Origin: Leuconostoc mesenteroides subsp. mesenteroides ATCC 8293
Lineage (GTDB): Bacteria; Bacillota; Bacilli; Lactobacillales; Lactobacillaceae
Reading direction: 5' to 3'
DNA: 64,000 nucleotides
Assembly: GCF_000014445.1 (NCBI RefSeq)
Contig: NC_008531.1
Coordinates: 1,271,001-1,335,000 of the forward strand
Part shown: piece by piece, positions 49,517 through 58,651 of the stretch
How positions within the stretch are numbered: position 1 is the stretch's first letter
How the letters are laid out: every line of letters begins with the position of its first letter
Notes under the pieces: model-generated
Database searches by the model: none
What the model saw: the letters and a program-made list of their open reading frames with translations, nothing else
What the model was told of the DNA's origin: nothing
Made by a program: the position numbers and the translations under genes

Positions 49517-50050
49517 ATGATGAATGTTCGCACGGTGAAGTTAGCAGACGCACCAACATTATTGAATATCTACAAACCTTACGTCGAAAGAACAACCTCT
49601 ACTTTCGAGTACAATGTTCCTACTATCCAGGATTTTGAAGACCGAATCGCCAATACGCTTGAGAAATACCCTTATATCGTCATAGAAGAAGATAACACGA
49701 TTTTAGGCTATGCTTACGCTCATGAGTTTAATAGTCGTGGCGCGTACAAATGGACCGTTGAAATTAGCGTATACGTCTCACAAGAAGCTCGCAGTCGCGG
49801 AATAGGTAAAATGCTCTATTCCGAAATTGAAAATATATTAAAAAAGCAAAATGTTGTTCATATTATCGCTTGCATTACTGAAGAGAATGAAACAAGTAAG
49901 AAGTTCCATGAACGAATGGGCTATGAGAATGTTGGCTTGTTTAAAAAAATAGGTTTTAAATCTGGAAAATGGCTAGATAACTTTTGGATGCAAAAAACAC
50001 TCTGTCCTTCTGATCAACCGAAAGAGTTTGTGCCTTTTAGCTCATTATAA
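49517..50050 (+). CDS. GNAT acetyltransferase, phosphinothricin/methionine-sulfoximine type
   Basis: The 177-residue protein has the GNAT acetyl-CoA loop QEARSRGIGKMLY (~95-107), VEISVYVS as the preceding strand, and EENETSKKFHERMGYENVGLFKKIGFKSGKWLDNFWMQK, which is characteristic of the PAT/YwnH group that acetylates methionine sulfoximine, phosphinothricin or similar amino-acid analogues. Real substrate unknown. GGAG lies seven bases before ATG 49517. Confidence 0.88.
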   Translation: MMNVRTVKLADAPTLLNIYKPYVERTTSTFEYNVPTIQDFEDRIANTLEKYPYIVIEEDNTILGYAYAHEFNSRGAYKWTVEISVYVSQEARSRGIGKMLYSEIENILKKQNVVHIIACITEENETSKKFHERMGYENVGLFKKIGFKSGKWLDNFWMQKTLCPSDQPKEFVPFSSL

Positions 50051-50144
50051 TTATCCGTACTAATTCAAATACTTAACATAAACGTGATAAATCGTTTGCA
50101 ACAAGTGGTATTATAATAGTTATATTTAATTCGGGAGTATAGCT

Positions 50145-51035
50145 ATGGAAAATAAACGTCTAGGAATTATTTCAGGCCTCTCTGCATACCTTCTGTGGGG
50201 CATGCTTGGTGTGTTCTGGAAACTATTAAGTGTTGTCCCAGCAATGGATACTTTAGCCTATCGAATTGTTTGGTCGCTTGTAACCATTAGTGTGGTGTTA
50301 ACCTTTCAAAAAAGTTGGAAAGAAGTCTGGCACGTCATTATTGAATTAATCCAAAATCACAAAATGGGTTTGATTATATTAAGTGCCTTCCTAATCTCAA
50401 TTAACTGGTTTTTATATATCGATATGGTTACTCATGAGCAAGCCACTGAAGCGAGCCTCTCTTACTATATAATGCCACTAATGAATGTAGTTGTCGCAGT
50501 TATTTTCTTACATGAAAAACTATCAAGGTCCAAAATAGTCGCCTTAATACTTGTTATTATTGGCGTTGTCATCCTAACTATTCAAACTGGATCACTACCT
50601 TTAAATACACTACTAATGGCGGCTACATTTTGTTTCTATGGCTTGATCAAAAAACAAGTACCCTTACCAGCTACAATTTCATTAACACTGGAAACCCTCT
50701 TCGTTGCACCTATTGCTTTAGTTTATCTGTTCTTATCTCCACATGTGATGATACAAAATGGGCCTAAGATTACAATTCTATTGATTATGAGTGGTATCTT
50801 AACGGTTATCCCCTTACTCTTATTCGCTGTTGCCAATAAAAATACTGACTTTATCACGTTGAGTTTTATTCAATATCTTAATCCAACTATTCAATTGCTT
50901 ATGGCCATTTTTGTTTTGCATGAAGCCTTTAACTGGCATAAGGTCATTGTGTTTGCTTTTATTTGGACTGGCATACTCGTATTTATTATTGGTAGTTTGA
51001 ATAGCTATTATAAATTGAAAAAAACAGCTTCATAA
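50145..51035 (+). CDS. RarD-type EamA/DMT-family transporter
   Basis: The 296-residue protein has ten membrane helices as two EamA repeats. The opening GIISGLSAYLLWGMLGVFWKLL is typical of RarD. No substrate is known for RarD; amino-acid or metabolite export is the general DMT theme. Start ATG 50145 after GGGAG; terminator follows. Confidence 0.85.
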   Translation: MENKRLGIISGLSAYLLWGMLGVFWKLLSVVPAMDTLAYRIVWSLVTISVVLTFQKSWKEVWHVIIELIQNHKMGLIILSAFLISINWFLYIDMVTHEQATEASLSYYIMPLMNVVVAVIFLHEKLSRSKIVALILVIIGVVILTIQTGSLPLNTLLMAATFCFYGLIKKQVPLPATISLTLETLFVAPIALVYLFLSPHVMIQNGPKITILLIMSGILTVIPLLLFAVANKNTDFITLSFIQYLNPTIQLLMAIFVLHEAFNWHKVIVFAFIWTGILVFIIGSLNSYYKLKKTAS

Positions 51036-51036
51036 T

Positions 51037-51087
51037 AAAAAAGCATCTTTGCGAAAGTGTTCCAAACGAATCGCAAAGATGCTTTTT
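51037..51087 (+). terminator. Terminator of rarD-like gene
   Basis: AAAAAAGCATCTTTGCGA pairs with TCGCAAAGATGCTTTTT around a 16-base loop. Confidence 0.9.
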
Positions 51088-51230
51088 GATAACATTTTTT
51101 ACATATTTTCTAAAAATGTTTGCTATAATGCAAAAAAGAGCTTCTTTTAATTAGAGGTGCTAGTGTTTTCTGCCTTCACGTGCTAAGCGTCCACGTTAAA
51201 AAGTTGAAGAGAATTTGGGAGAATTTGAAA

Positions 51231-51950
51231 ATGTTAGATTATACAAACTTCAACAATAAGTTAAACAGTTGGAAACGAAAACCAATTTTTTGGATTATTC
51301 TTTTATTTATTTGGCCGTTTTTTTTACTTTGGTGGCTTGGCCTTTGGTCCATCAATGACATTAAAAAGAAGCGTAGCCATGCTCCTTGGTATAAAATAAA
51401 AGGTACTTATGGCCTAATCTTCATTGCCCTATTTCTATTGATTGAGGCATCACCAAATCATAGCAGTAGCAATAGCAATCAAACTAGCTCGGAAATAAGT
51501 AGCTCCTCTACATCTGAAAACAGCGAAGCCAGTCAATCCAAATCAATTTCAATAGCCGCAGAAACGAGCTCCCGTGCTGAGGTTGCTAGTATAGAAGCAG
51601 CTTCATCATCTCAAGCCAAAGCTAGATCTGATGCTGAAAAATCTAGTTCAGAATCTGCCGCTTTATCCTCGTCAATCTCCGCTAGTTCAGCTTCTAACAG
51701 CGAATCTATTGTTCAATCATCTCGTATTGCTGCTTCTCAAGCGCAAGCTAGTTCTGAAGCAACACAACAGGCAAATACTGATACTTCAACTGTAACCACC
51801 CAGACAGCTGATAGTAATAATATCAATTCTACTGATCGATATAAATGGGCTATACAAGATGGCTTTACCTGGGAAACTAGGAAAGGTCATTCTACTAGAA
51901 TAGCACCTGGAAAAGCTTTACCTGTTGGCTATCATTGGCAAGTCCAATGA
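51231..51950 (+). CDS. Membrane-anchored Ser-rich surface protein
   Basis: The 239-residue protein has two hydrophobic segments near the N-terminus (WIILLFIWPFFLLWWLGLW and GLIFIALFLLIEA), then about 120 residues of Ser/Ala/Glu-rich low complexity, and a short C-terminal module (DRYKWAIQDGFTWETRKGHSTRIAPG). The linker should be outside the cell. ATG 51231 follows GGGAG; a TGCTATAAT extended -10 box lies near 51122. The ~100-nt leader contains an ACGTG/CACGT hairpin. No family is recognised. Confidence 0.72.
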   Translation: MLDYTNFNNKLNSWKRKPIFWIILLFIWPFFLLWWLGLWSINDIKKKRSHAPWYKIKGTYGLIFIALFLLIEASPNHSSSNSNQTSSEISSSSTSENSEASQSKSISIAAETSSRAEVASIEAASSSQAKARSDAEKSSSESAALSSSISASSASNSESIVQSSRIAASQAQASSEATQQANTDTSTVTTQTADSNNINSTDRYKWAIQDGFTWETRKGHSTRIAPGKALPVGYHWQVQ

Positions 51951-51985
51951 TTGTACGAAGTTATTTGTTAATTCACAAAATAAAA

Positions 51986-52025
51986 ATTATAAAGCCCTTT
52001 CTTAACTGATAAGGGCTTTATAATT
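51986..52025 (+). terminator. Terminator between the Ser-rich and SMR genes
   Basis: A 15-bp hairpin AATTATAAAGCCCTT/AAGGGCTTTATAATT lies between two convergent genes. T tracts are modest. Confidence 0.7.
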
Positions 52026-52064
52026 ATGTTTTATTGAACCATCAACGCAGTTGGGAACCACTTG

Positions 52065-52385
52065 TCACTCTCCGGCTGTCATCTTTATTCCAATAATTGC
52101 AACAATCAATAATGCAACAAAAAACCACGTAGCAGTTGAGAATTTATCGTGAAAAAGGATAACCCCCACAAGGACTGAACCAACAGCGCCAATACCTGTC
52201 CATATTGGGTAAGCGAGACTAAATGATAAGTGTTTAACAGCTTGCAGAAGACAAAGCATGCTAGTAATTAGACCTACTACAGTAATAACAGCCCAACCCA
52301 CTTTAGAAAAACCATCACTTAACTTCATAGCAGTTGACCATAATATTTCCGAAATACCCGCAAACAACAAAAAGATCCAAGACAT
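52065..52385 (-). CDS. SMR-family efflux transporter (SugE/EmrE type)
   Basis: The 106-residue protein has four membrane helices with the conserved Glu in SWIFLLFAGISEILWSTAMK (Glu13) and LSFSLAYPIWTGIGAVGSVL in helix 3. SMR transporters dimerise and export cations; SugE-like members take guanidinium or quaternary ammonium. The Glu-x-x-W-S-x-x-M-K pattern favours the SugE side. No guanidine riboswitch is seen: only 42 bp separate it from the upstream gene, with which it may be co-transcribed. Confidence 0.85.
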   Translation of the reverse strand: MSWIFLLFAGISEILWSTAMKLSDGFSKVGWAVITVVGLITSMLCLLQAVKHLSFSLAYPIWTGIGAVGSVLVGVILFHDKFSTATWFFVALLIVAIIGIKMTAGE

Positions 52386-52427
52386 AGTTATCCTCCAAAA
52401 TTAAAGCAGTTAAATAATCTAATTAGT

Positions 52428-54116
52428 TCAATGTTTTTTAAACAATGGTAACAGCTTAGTCAATTTTTTATTTTTTAATACAATTAAAGTCAACAATGCA
52501 ATGACACTTATCCAAAATGAAATTATTTGAACCGGCGTCTTTACATATTTCACATCAATTTTACTAATACCTTTTTCTATAGGAACAACGATGGCATTGT
52601 TTTTATTATATTTTTCAGGCATTTTTTCCCCATTCACGTATACTGTGAACCCAGGATAAAAGATATTTGGCAATACAACATCAGTATACTTTTGTACTGA
52701 ATTAATTCGATAATGTATGCTGTCGTATCCTGTTGTCCAACGTGTTTGTTGTATCTCTTTCTTTGGATTCATCAACGGAATAGAATGTTGTTCTAACTTA
52801 TCTTTGATTTTGAATGCATTATGTGGCAAATAATCATATACATAATTATTTAGTGTGGCATTTTGAAAATCATCCCAAGAAACTATGTTAACAGCATTGC
52901 CGTTTGGGTTTCGCTTAATACTAAAATTAAGACTAGTGACTGAGAGCAATCCAATAGAACAAAATAGCGTTACCAGCAAGTAGCGACTCTTTCTATTTTC
53001 AACAATATTAGCAATGGCAATTGCCCCAAGAAAAGCTGAAATAAAAGTCGCAGTATAGAGAAATCTGCCAACGAATTGTACGAACCCTAAATATTTATCA
53101 AAAATTGGCCAAGGAAAGATATTAGTTACAAGTATTAAATTGATCAACAAAACTACTGATAAGTATTTTAATGCGGGATGAAACTTGTTCCAGCCATTAA
53201 TAACAAAGAATACAACGATTAGGCCTGATAAACCTAAGCTGTACGAAGCCAACTTGTCTGTTAAAAATACACTCAATGTAGGTAAAACAGTATTTGACAA
53301 CAATAGTTTATTGACAGAAATATTTTTAACAAACAACAAATTTTGTAGAAGTGGTGCTAAGAAAAACGCTGAAAGTAACGCTGAAAGCATTCCTGCGTAA
53401 ATTAACTTTACTATACGCGTTAATTTGATATTCTTAGCTTCTTTAACAGTAAATGTCATTGAGAATGAAAAGACCAACATCAAAACAACAACTACCGCAT
53501 CAGGTAGATCACATAAAATGAGTCCGGCAACCCCTAAAGACATTATCCACCATTTTTTATGATCTTTTAATGCAATCTGATACATTCCATAAAAAGCAAT
53601 TGGCATAAAAATAAAAATAAAAGATCCACCAAAGCTACGATAAAACAATGTTATAGAAATCGCAAAATGACTAAATCCATATAGCGCACTACTTAATAGA
53701 GCAATGAAACGACTTTTTGTTATTTTTAATGTACAAATGTACATTGACATAAACGTTGAAAAAAAGATTAAAGCAATAAATGCCAAATAACCACCGTACG
53801 CATTGCCAAAGATTATGTGCAAGAGCACCTCTGGAAGCATAGTTATCAACGGATAAAAAAGATTTTGTGGATATCCAAATGATCCAAAAGTTTTAGTCAT
53901 CACACTGGGAATTGCTTGATTCAAATGACCATGACTTAAATTCAAATAACTTTCTGCGACACGAGCCATATGGAAACGCCCATCCCATCCCTCTTGATGG
54001 ATATAGGCTGGCCCATGCAAATAAGGTAAAATAATCAAACAACTGAATAACGCAAAAAGTAAGCAAACACTTATGTTTAAATGCTTACCAATTATATACT
54101 TAACTTTATTTATCAT
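52428..54116 (-). CDS. Multi-pass membrane protein related to YfhO/PTPS-related glycosyltransferase-C-like proteins
   Basis: The 562-residue protein has about 12-13 membrane helices with the conserved early exoplasmic loop GWDGRFHMARVAESYLNL, and a C-terminal exoplasmic region ending in a last membrane helix. This layout matches the PTPS-related/YfhO membrane proteins, probably GT-C-fold enzymes modifying cell-surface glycans. The Asp-Gly-Arg-Phe-His loop is a plausible catalytic site (inference). It precedes the SMR gene by 42 bp and lies in an accessory stretch. Confidence 0.72.
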   Translation of the reverse strand: MINKVKYIIGKHLNISVCLLFALFSCLIILPYLHGPAYIHQEGWDGRFHMARVAESYLNLSHGHLNQAIPSVMTKTFGSFGYPQNLFYPLITMLPEVLLHIIFGNAYGGYLAFIALIFFSTFMSMYICTLKITKSRFIALLSSALYGFSHFAISITLFYRSFGGSFIFIFMPIAFYGMYQIALKDHKKWWIMSLGVAGLILCDLPDAVVVVLMLVFSFSMTFTVKEAKNIKLTRIVKLIYAGMLSALLSAFFLAPLLQNLLFVKNISVNKLLLSNTVLPTLSVFLTDKLASYSLGLSGLIVVFFVINGWNKFHPALKYLSVVLLINLILVTNIFPWPIFDKYLGFVQFVGRFLYTATFISAFLGAIAIANIVENRKSRYLLVTLFCSIGLLSVTSLNFSIKRNPNGNAVNIVSWDDFQNATLNNYVYDYLPHNAFKIKDKLEQHSIPLMNPKKEIQQTRWTTGYDSIHYRINSVQKYTDVVLPNIFYPGFTVYVNGEKMPEKYNKNNAIVVPIEKGISKIDVKYVKTPVQIISFWISVIALLTLIVLKNKKLTKLLPLFKKH

Positions 54117-54485
54117 ACTATTCTACTTTCCCCAAAAAAGAGCGAAATAACCTTCATTAACATCTCCAAAATAAGAAACACGCTCCTATGTATCATAACA
54201 GAAGTAATAGTGTTTTTAAAGCAAAAGTTTCTATAATAATTTCTGAAGTGAACTTTCACCATAATTTGTACCTAATTTTTCTAACACTAGAAGAATAGAG
54301 ATAATTTGCTACTTATCACTGTTCGATTTTCAGAAATAGCAGCTGTCTATCAAATACTTTATAAGCATTTAATGTTTTTTAAATCTGGCTATGTTTTTAT
54401 ATGGCATACCCCATATACCATATTTGTGATATCCTTTAATTATTAGCGCCAAAATGATACTGATTTAAAAAAAGGACAGAATTTC
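54117..54485. other. Gene-free 369-bp interval
   Basis: AT-rich with no coding signal on either strand. An ATATGG...CCATAT inverted arrangement around 54399-54423 lies just before the possible small ORF at 54486 and could be an operator; no clear promoter boxes. Confidence 0.4.
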
Positions 54486-54698
54486 ATGGATTGGAAAAAT
54501 TATTCTTTGCAAACTCAAAATGCAGACTGGGCATTTTTGGATGAAATGTTAAGACGATCAAAAAGTAAAAAATTCGAGTTATCAGATTTTTTCGAAAATT
54601 ATCAACACAAAAGATATGTCCTCGAAAATTGGAGTCGTAATCATTTACACAAACAAGTATTTTTTTCAAATTTTGATGAAATTATTCGGATTGAATGA
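54486..54698 (+). CDS. Small soluble protein of unknown function
   Basis: A 70-residue ORF starting at ATG 54486 has AAGGA nine bases upstream. It is polar, with many Lys, Asp and aromatic residues (DWKNYSLQTQNADWAFLDEML, HKRYVLENWSRN) and no membrane segment. No family is recognised and there is no terminator. It could be a real small gene or a chance frame. Confidence 0.5.
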   Translation: MDWKNYSLQTQNADWAFLDEMLRRSKSKKFELSDFFENYQHKRYVLENWSRNHLHKQVFFSNFDEIIRIE

Positions 54699-54810
54699 TT
54701 TTAAGAATAAACCCTACATAAATTTTTTTGCAGTTTGAGTTACGAAAACAGTAAATGGCTCCTACTGTGTACTGTGCTGTTTTCTAACGTTGTATTAAGT
54801 TATGCAAAAT

Positions 54811-54838
54811 AAAAAAACGTTGATATAACAACGTTTTT
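54811..54838 (-). terminator. Terminator of tRNA-Ser
   Basis: AAAAACGTTG/CAACGTTTTT hairpin (six-base loop) beyond the tRNA on the minus strand, with T tracts. Confidence 0.85.
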
Positions 54839-54871
54839 GTACATATAAAAACATGAGATAACATATAATAA

Positions 54872-54960
54872 AGGAGCTAGCGGGATTTGAACCCGCACAC
54901 CGCGAAATGCGGCTCGACGGATTTCGAGTCCGTTGCAGTACCGGATTGTGCCATAGCTCC
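54872..54960 (-). tRNA. tRNA-Ser (anticodon CGA)
   Basis: On the minus strand, acceptor GGAGCTA/TAGCTCC, D-arm GCA/TGC, anticodon loop CTCGAAA, a long variable arm (CCGC/GCGG) as required of tRNA-Ser, T-stem GCGGG/CCCGC. The base after the acceptor stem (73) is U, not the usual G. CCA is not encoded. Confidence 0.92.
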
Positions 54961-55007
54961 ATAACGAAGAACCCAAGCAGGTTCCTGATTATTATTTAAA
55001 ATAAATG

Positions 55008-56849
55008 TTAGTTTGTTGATGCCTTACGACGCTTAGCAGACTTTTCACGCTCAGCTGTGTTCAAGATAGCTTTACGGATACGTACGTTTTCAGGAGTTAC
55101 TTCAACATATTCATCATCATTCAAGAATTCCAAAGAAGCTTCCAAATTCATGATGCGTGGTGTCTTAATTGAAGATGTTTGGTCTTTGTTTGATGAACGA
55201 ACGTTTGATTGTGGCTTCAATTTTGTAACGTTGACTGAGATGTCATTGTCACGCGCATTCATTCCAACAATCATTCCTTCATAAACTTCAATACCAGCGC
55301 CAACAAACATTTGTCCACGATCTTCAACACCCATAATCGCATAGTTTGTAGTTGTTCCTTGGTTAATAGAAACCAAAGCACCATTACGACGTCCTGGTTC
55401 CCAGTTACGAACAACTGGACGATATTCAGCATACGTATGGTTAAAAATACCATATCCACGTGTAGCTGACATAAATTCAGTTGAATAACCAATTAAGCCA
55501 CGTGAAGGTGCCATATAAGTCAAACGTGTTTGTCCGTTACCAACAGACTCCATGTTGACCATCTCACCCTTACGTTGGTTCAATGAATCAATAACTGTTG
55601 ATGAATATTCATCAGGTGTATCGATTTGAACTGATTCATATGGTTCTGATTGAACACCATCAATTTCACGGTAAATAACCTGTGGACGAGAAGCTTGTAA
55701 CTCAAAGCCTTCACGACGCATCGTTTCAATCAAAATTGACAAGTGTAATTCACCACGACCAGACACTGACCAAGCACCAGCTTGTCCAATATCTTCAACG
55801 CGCAATGACACATCAGTATGCAATTCACGACGCAAACGATCTTCAATTTGACGTGCAGTAACAAACTTACCTTCTTTACCTGCAAACGGACTGTCATTTT
55901 GACGGAATGTCATTTGCAAAGTAGGTTCGTCGATACGTAAAATTGGTAATGCATCTGGATGAGCAGGATCTGCAACTGTTTCACCAACAGAGATATCTTC
56001 CATACCAGAGACAGCAATCAAATCACCAGCTTTAGCTTCTTGGATATCTACTTGGTCTAACCCGATGAAACCAGCAAGCTTAGTTACACGGAAACTTTGT
56101 GTTGAACCATCCAACTTCAAAACTTCAACGTTGTCACCAATTTTAATTGTTCCGCGCTTAACACGGCCAATACCGATACGACCAACGAAATCATTGTAGT
56201 CCAACATTGCCACTTGGAATTGTAATGGTTCATCTGAGTTGTCAACTGGTGAAGGAATTGTATTAAAGACAGCATCAAAAATTGGCTTCATCGTATGTTC
56301 TTGATCGTCAACATTTGGTGACAAAGAAGATGTACCGTTCATCGCTGAAGCAAAGATAACTGGGAAGTCCAAATCTTCTTCATCGGCACCTAATTCAATA
56401 AACAAATCCAATACTTCGTCAACAACTTCTTCAGGACGTGCACCAGGACGGTCCACTTTGTTAACGATAACGATTGGTGTCAAATGTTGTTCGAAAGCTT
56501 TTTTCAACACAAAACGAGTTTGTGGCATTGTACCTTCAAAAGCATCAACGACCAACAACACGCCATCAACCATACCCATGATACGTTCAACTTCACCACC
56601 GAAGTCCGCGTGTCCAGGTGTATCCAAAATGTTAATTTGCTTGTCCCCAACCTTAACGGCTGTGTTTTTTGACAAGATAGTGATACCACGTTCTTTTTCA
56701 ATATCGTTAGTATCCATTGCACGATCACCCAATTCCTTGCGTGAATCCAATGTGTCTGATTGCTTCAAAAGTTCGTTAACCAGCGTCGTCTTCCCGTGAT
56801 CGACGTGGGCAATGATAGCGATGTTACGAATGTCTTCGCGATTTGCCAA
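55008..56849 (-). CDS. typA: Translational GTPase TypA (BipA)
   Basis: The 613-residue protein has the GTPase motifs AHVDHGKTT (~14-22), DTPGHADF and NKVDRPGA, elongation-factor domains II, III and V, and the BipA-specific C-terminal domain (NRKGEMVNMESV onwards). It binds the ribosome and aids 50S assembly and stress adaptation. The start is a TTG at 56849 with AAAGGAG ten bases upstream (MANREDIRN), an uncommon codon for such a conserved gene. Confidence 0.97.
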   Translation of the reverse strand: MANREDIRNIAIIAHVDHGKTTLVNELLKQSDTLDSRKELGDRAMDTNDIEKERGITILSKNTAVKVGDKQINILDTPGHADFGGEVERIMGMVDGVLLVVDAFEGTMPQTRFVLKKAFEQHLTPIVIVNKVDRPGARPEEVVDEVLDLFIELGADEEDLDFPVIFASAMNGTSSLSPNVDDQEHTMKPIFDAVFNTIPSPVDNSDEPLQFQVAMLDYNDFVGRIGIGRVKRGTIKIGDNVEVLKLDGSTQSFRVTKLAGFIGLDQVDIQEAKAGDLIAVSGMEDISVGETVADPAHPDALPILRIDEPTLQMTFRQNDSPFAGKEGKFVTARQIEDRLRRELHTDVSLRVEDIGQAGAWSVSGRGELHLSILIETMRREGFELQASRPQVIYREIDGVQSEPYESVQIDTPDEYSSTVIDSLNQRKGEMVNMESVGNGQTRLTYMAPSRGLIGYSTEFMSATRGYGIFNHTYAEYRPVVRNWEPGRRNGALVSINQGTTTNYAIMGVEDRGQMFVGAGIEVYEGMIVGMNARDNDISVNVTKLKPQSNVRSSNKDQTSSIKTPRIMNLEASLEFLNDDEYVEVTPENVRIRKAILNTAEREKSAKRRKASTN

Positions 56850-56886
56850 TTTTCTAGTACTCCTTTAATTTAAATGCTGCCACATA

Positions 56887-56917
56887 CAAAAGCTAGGGAC
56901 ACTTCGTTCCCTAGCTT
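56887..56917 (-). terminator. Terminator after the IMPase gene
   Basis: AAGCTAGGGA/TCCCTAGCTT hairpin overlapping the IMPase stop, followed by T on the minus strand. Only ~37 bp remain to typA, so typA may also get readthrough. Confidence 0.8.
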
Positions 56918-57699
56918 CTATGCAACGCCAAAATATCGCGATGCGCTCGATTCGTAGCAACTAATACTATGTTAGATGATAACATATCTAACTGCTTTCC
57001 GTCAATATCTGAAACAATTAATCCTAATGTTTTTGCTAAAACTTGACCAGCAGCAAAATCCCATGACATCATTTTTGAAGAATATCCAACGGCTTGACCA
57101 CGTAAGACACGGATAAAAGACGGACCAGCAGCGCCAATAACTCGGTATCCCAAGGCACTTTTAGCAATTTCGTCATATCCAAACATCCCATAGAGCAAGC
57201 GCGCACCACTCAATAAAACAATTCCTTGATTAAGCGCATCATTTTCTGGTGGATCTAACCGCAATTGATTGGCAAAAACACCCATTTGAGGACCCCCATG
57301 ATAAACAATATTATTTACCACATCCATAATCCATCCTAAAATAGGTTGGTTATCAATGTAAAGTGCTATCATAATAGCAAAGTCATCGTGCTGTTTATAG
57401 AAATTCATGGTACCATCAATTGGATCGACAAACCACACATGTCCAGCCATACTAATTGGTTTATCACCAAATCCCTCTTCACTCACAATTTGTGCATCTG
57501 GATCAAATTTTCGAATGTACTTGTTGATTATTTGCTCATTGCTTTTATCAACATTTGTAACTAAATCACGTGCATCGTGTTTAGTAGCTACATCTAAATG
57601 CTGATTCATTGCCGCTATTGTAGATTTTTGCAATTCATCAAGCCACACTAATACAGTTTGGTCAATTTCTTGAATTTCAAATGGGCTTAATGTGCTCAT
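56911..57699 (-). CDS. Inositol monophosphatase-family protein
   Basis: The 262-residue protein has the metal-binding motifs SEEG (73-76), DPIDGTMNF (92-100) and SWDFAAG of the IMPase/FBPase/PAP phosphatase fold. Substrate could be inositol phosphate, a nucleotide bisphosphate or another sugar phosphate; SuhB-like members also affect rRNA transcription. The ATG overlaps the upstream UPF0223 stop (ATGA), giving coupling. Confidence 0.9.
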   Translation of the reverse strand: MSTLSPFEIQEIDQTVLVWLDELQKSTIAAMNQHLDVATKHDARDLVTNVDKSNEQIINKYIRKFDPDAQIVSEEGFGDKPISMAGHVWFVDPIDGTMNFYKQHDDFAIMIALYIDNQPILGWIMDVVNNIVYHGGPQMGVFANQLRLDPPENDALNQGIVLLSGARLLYGMFGYDEIAKSALGYRVIGAAGPSFIRVLRGQAVGYSSKMMSWDFAAGQVLAKTLGLIVSDIDGKQLDMLSSNIVLVATNRAHRDILALHRS

Positions 57700-57968
57700 A
57701 AGCGTACTCTGTCTTTCGTCGAATTTTGGACAAATTTTATGGTTTTATATATGCTGTATCCCGTTTGGCGTTCAAAATCCTTATCAAATTTTTTCTGCTC
57801 GCTTTTGGCAGGCATTATTTTTCTGTATGCATCGTAGTTTTTTAATACCTCTTCACGAGAAGATCCTTTTTCATAAACACCTAACACACTGTTTATAAAA
57901 TTTGTCACAATAATAATATCTTGGGTCGTCCAATCACCATCGATTGGTAATACATAATTTTCATTCAT
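57696..57968 (-). CDS. UPF0223-family protein
   Basis: The 90-residue helical protein (VLPIDGDWTTQDIIIVTNFIN, KFDKDFERQTGYSIYKTIK) matches the UPF0223 family, often directly before an IMPase-like gene in Firmicutes, as here with a four-base overlap. Function unknown. Confidence 0.88.
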   Translation of the reverse strand: MNENYVLPIDGDWTTQDIIIVTNFINSVLGVYEKGSSREEVLKNYDAYRKIMPAKSEQKKFDKDFERQTGYSIYKTIKFVQNSTKDRVRL

Positions 57969-58023
57969 AATTTTATTTTAACATGTTATAACGTTTGATA
58001 TACTAGATTGTGAGGTAAAAAAA

Positions 58024-58602
58024 ATGACAATCAGATTTACTATGGATAAAATCACACGGGACGGGGATCCCGTACTACGTAAAACGGCTGCGTCCGTTCC
58101 TTTCCCTTTGAGTGAAGAACACGCACAACTTGCTAAAGATATGATGGAATATTTAGTTGTATCTCAAGATGAAAAACAAAATGAGAAGTACGGTCTACGT
58201 CCAGGTGTTGGATTAGCTGCTCCACAAGTAGGCTACTCTTTGCGTATGTCATCAATTTTAATACCTGCACTTGACCCAGAAGACACAATTGACGAACCTT
58301 ATTTTAAGGGCACAATTTTCAACCCTGTAATTATTTCAGAGTCCGTCAAGCGAGGTGCCTTAAACGTTGGTGAAGGTTGTCTATCAGTTGATGAAGATGT
58401 GCCTGGCTTTGTACCTCGTGCTTATCGAATAACAGTACGCTACCAGGATGAAGATGGTAATAAGCAAACAATTAAATTGCGCGACTATCCTGCCATTGTT
58501 TTCCAGCATGAAATCGATCACTTACATGGGCACTTATATTATGATCACATTAATATGCAATCGCCTTGGGAAGTTGATGAAGATACAAAATATATTGATT
58601 AA
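58024..58602 (+). CDS. def: Peptide deformylase
   Basis: The 192-residue protein has the three PDF motifs: GVGLAAPQVG (61-70), EGCLSVDE (117-124) and HEIDH (162-166), so the metal ligands Cys119, His162, His166 and catalytic Glu163 are in place. The insertion near DEKQNEKYG makes it a type II deformylase. It removes N-formyl groups from nascent proteins. GAGGT precedes ATG 58024 by seven bases. Convergent with dnaJ. Confidence 0.97.
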   Translation: MTIRFTMDKITRDGDPVLRKTAASVPFPLSEEHAQLAKDMMEYLVVSQDEKQNEKYGLRPGVGLAAPQVGYSLRMSSILIPALDPEDTIDEPYFKGTIFNPVIISESVKRGALNVGEGCLSVDEDVPGFVPRAYRITVRYQDEDGNKQTIKLRDYPAIVFQHEIDHLHGHLYYDHINMQSPWEVDEDTKYID

Positions 58603-58614
58603 TTTGGTCAATCT

Positions 58615-58649
58615 AAAAAGCTCTGCAGATAATCACTGCGGAGCTTTTT
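58615..58649. terminator. Bidirectional terminator between def and dnaJ
   Basis: AAAAAGCTCTGCAG pairs with CTGCGGAGCTTTTT (one G-U), loop ATAATCA, shared by two convergent genes. Confidence 0.9.
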
Positions 58650-58651
58650 GA

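Noticed and set aside
52386..52427. Guanidine riboswitch before the SugE-like gene
   Set aside because: Only 42 bp lie between genes and no ACR/ACGR motifs are seen.
54484..54669. Minus-strand 61-codon frame opposite the small ORF at 54486
   Set aside because: No ribosome site and low coding character; the plus-strand frame is better supported.
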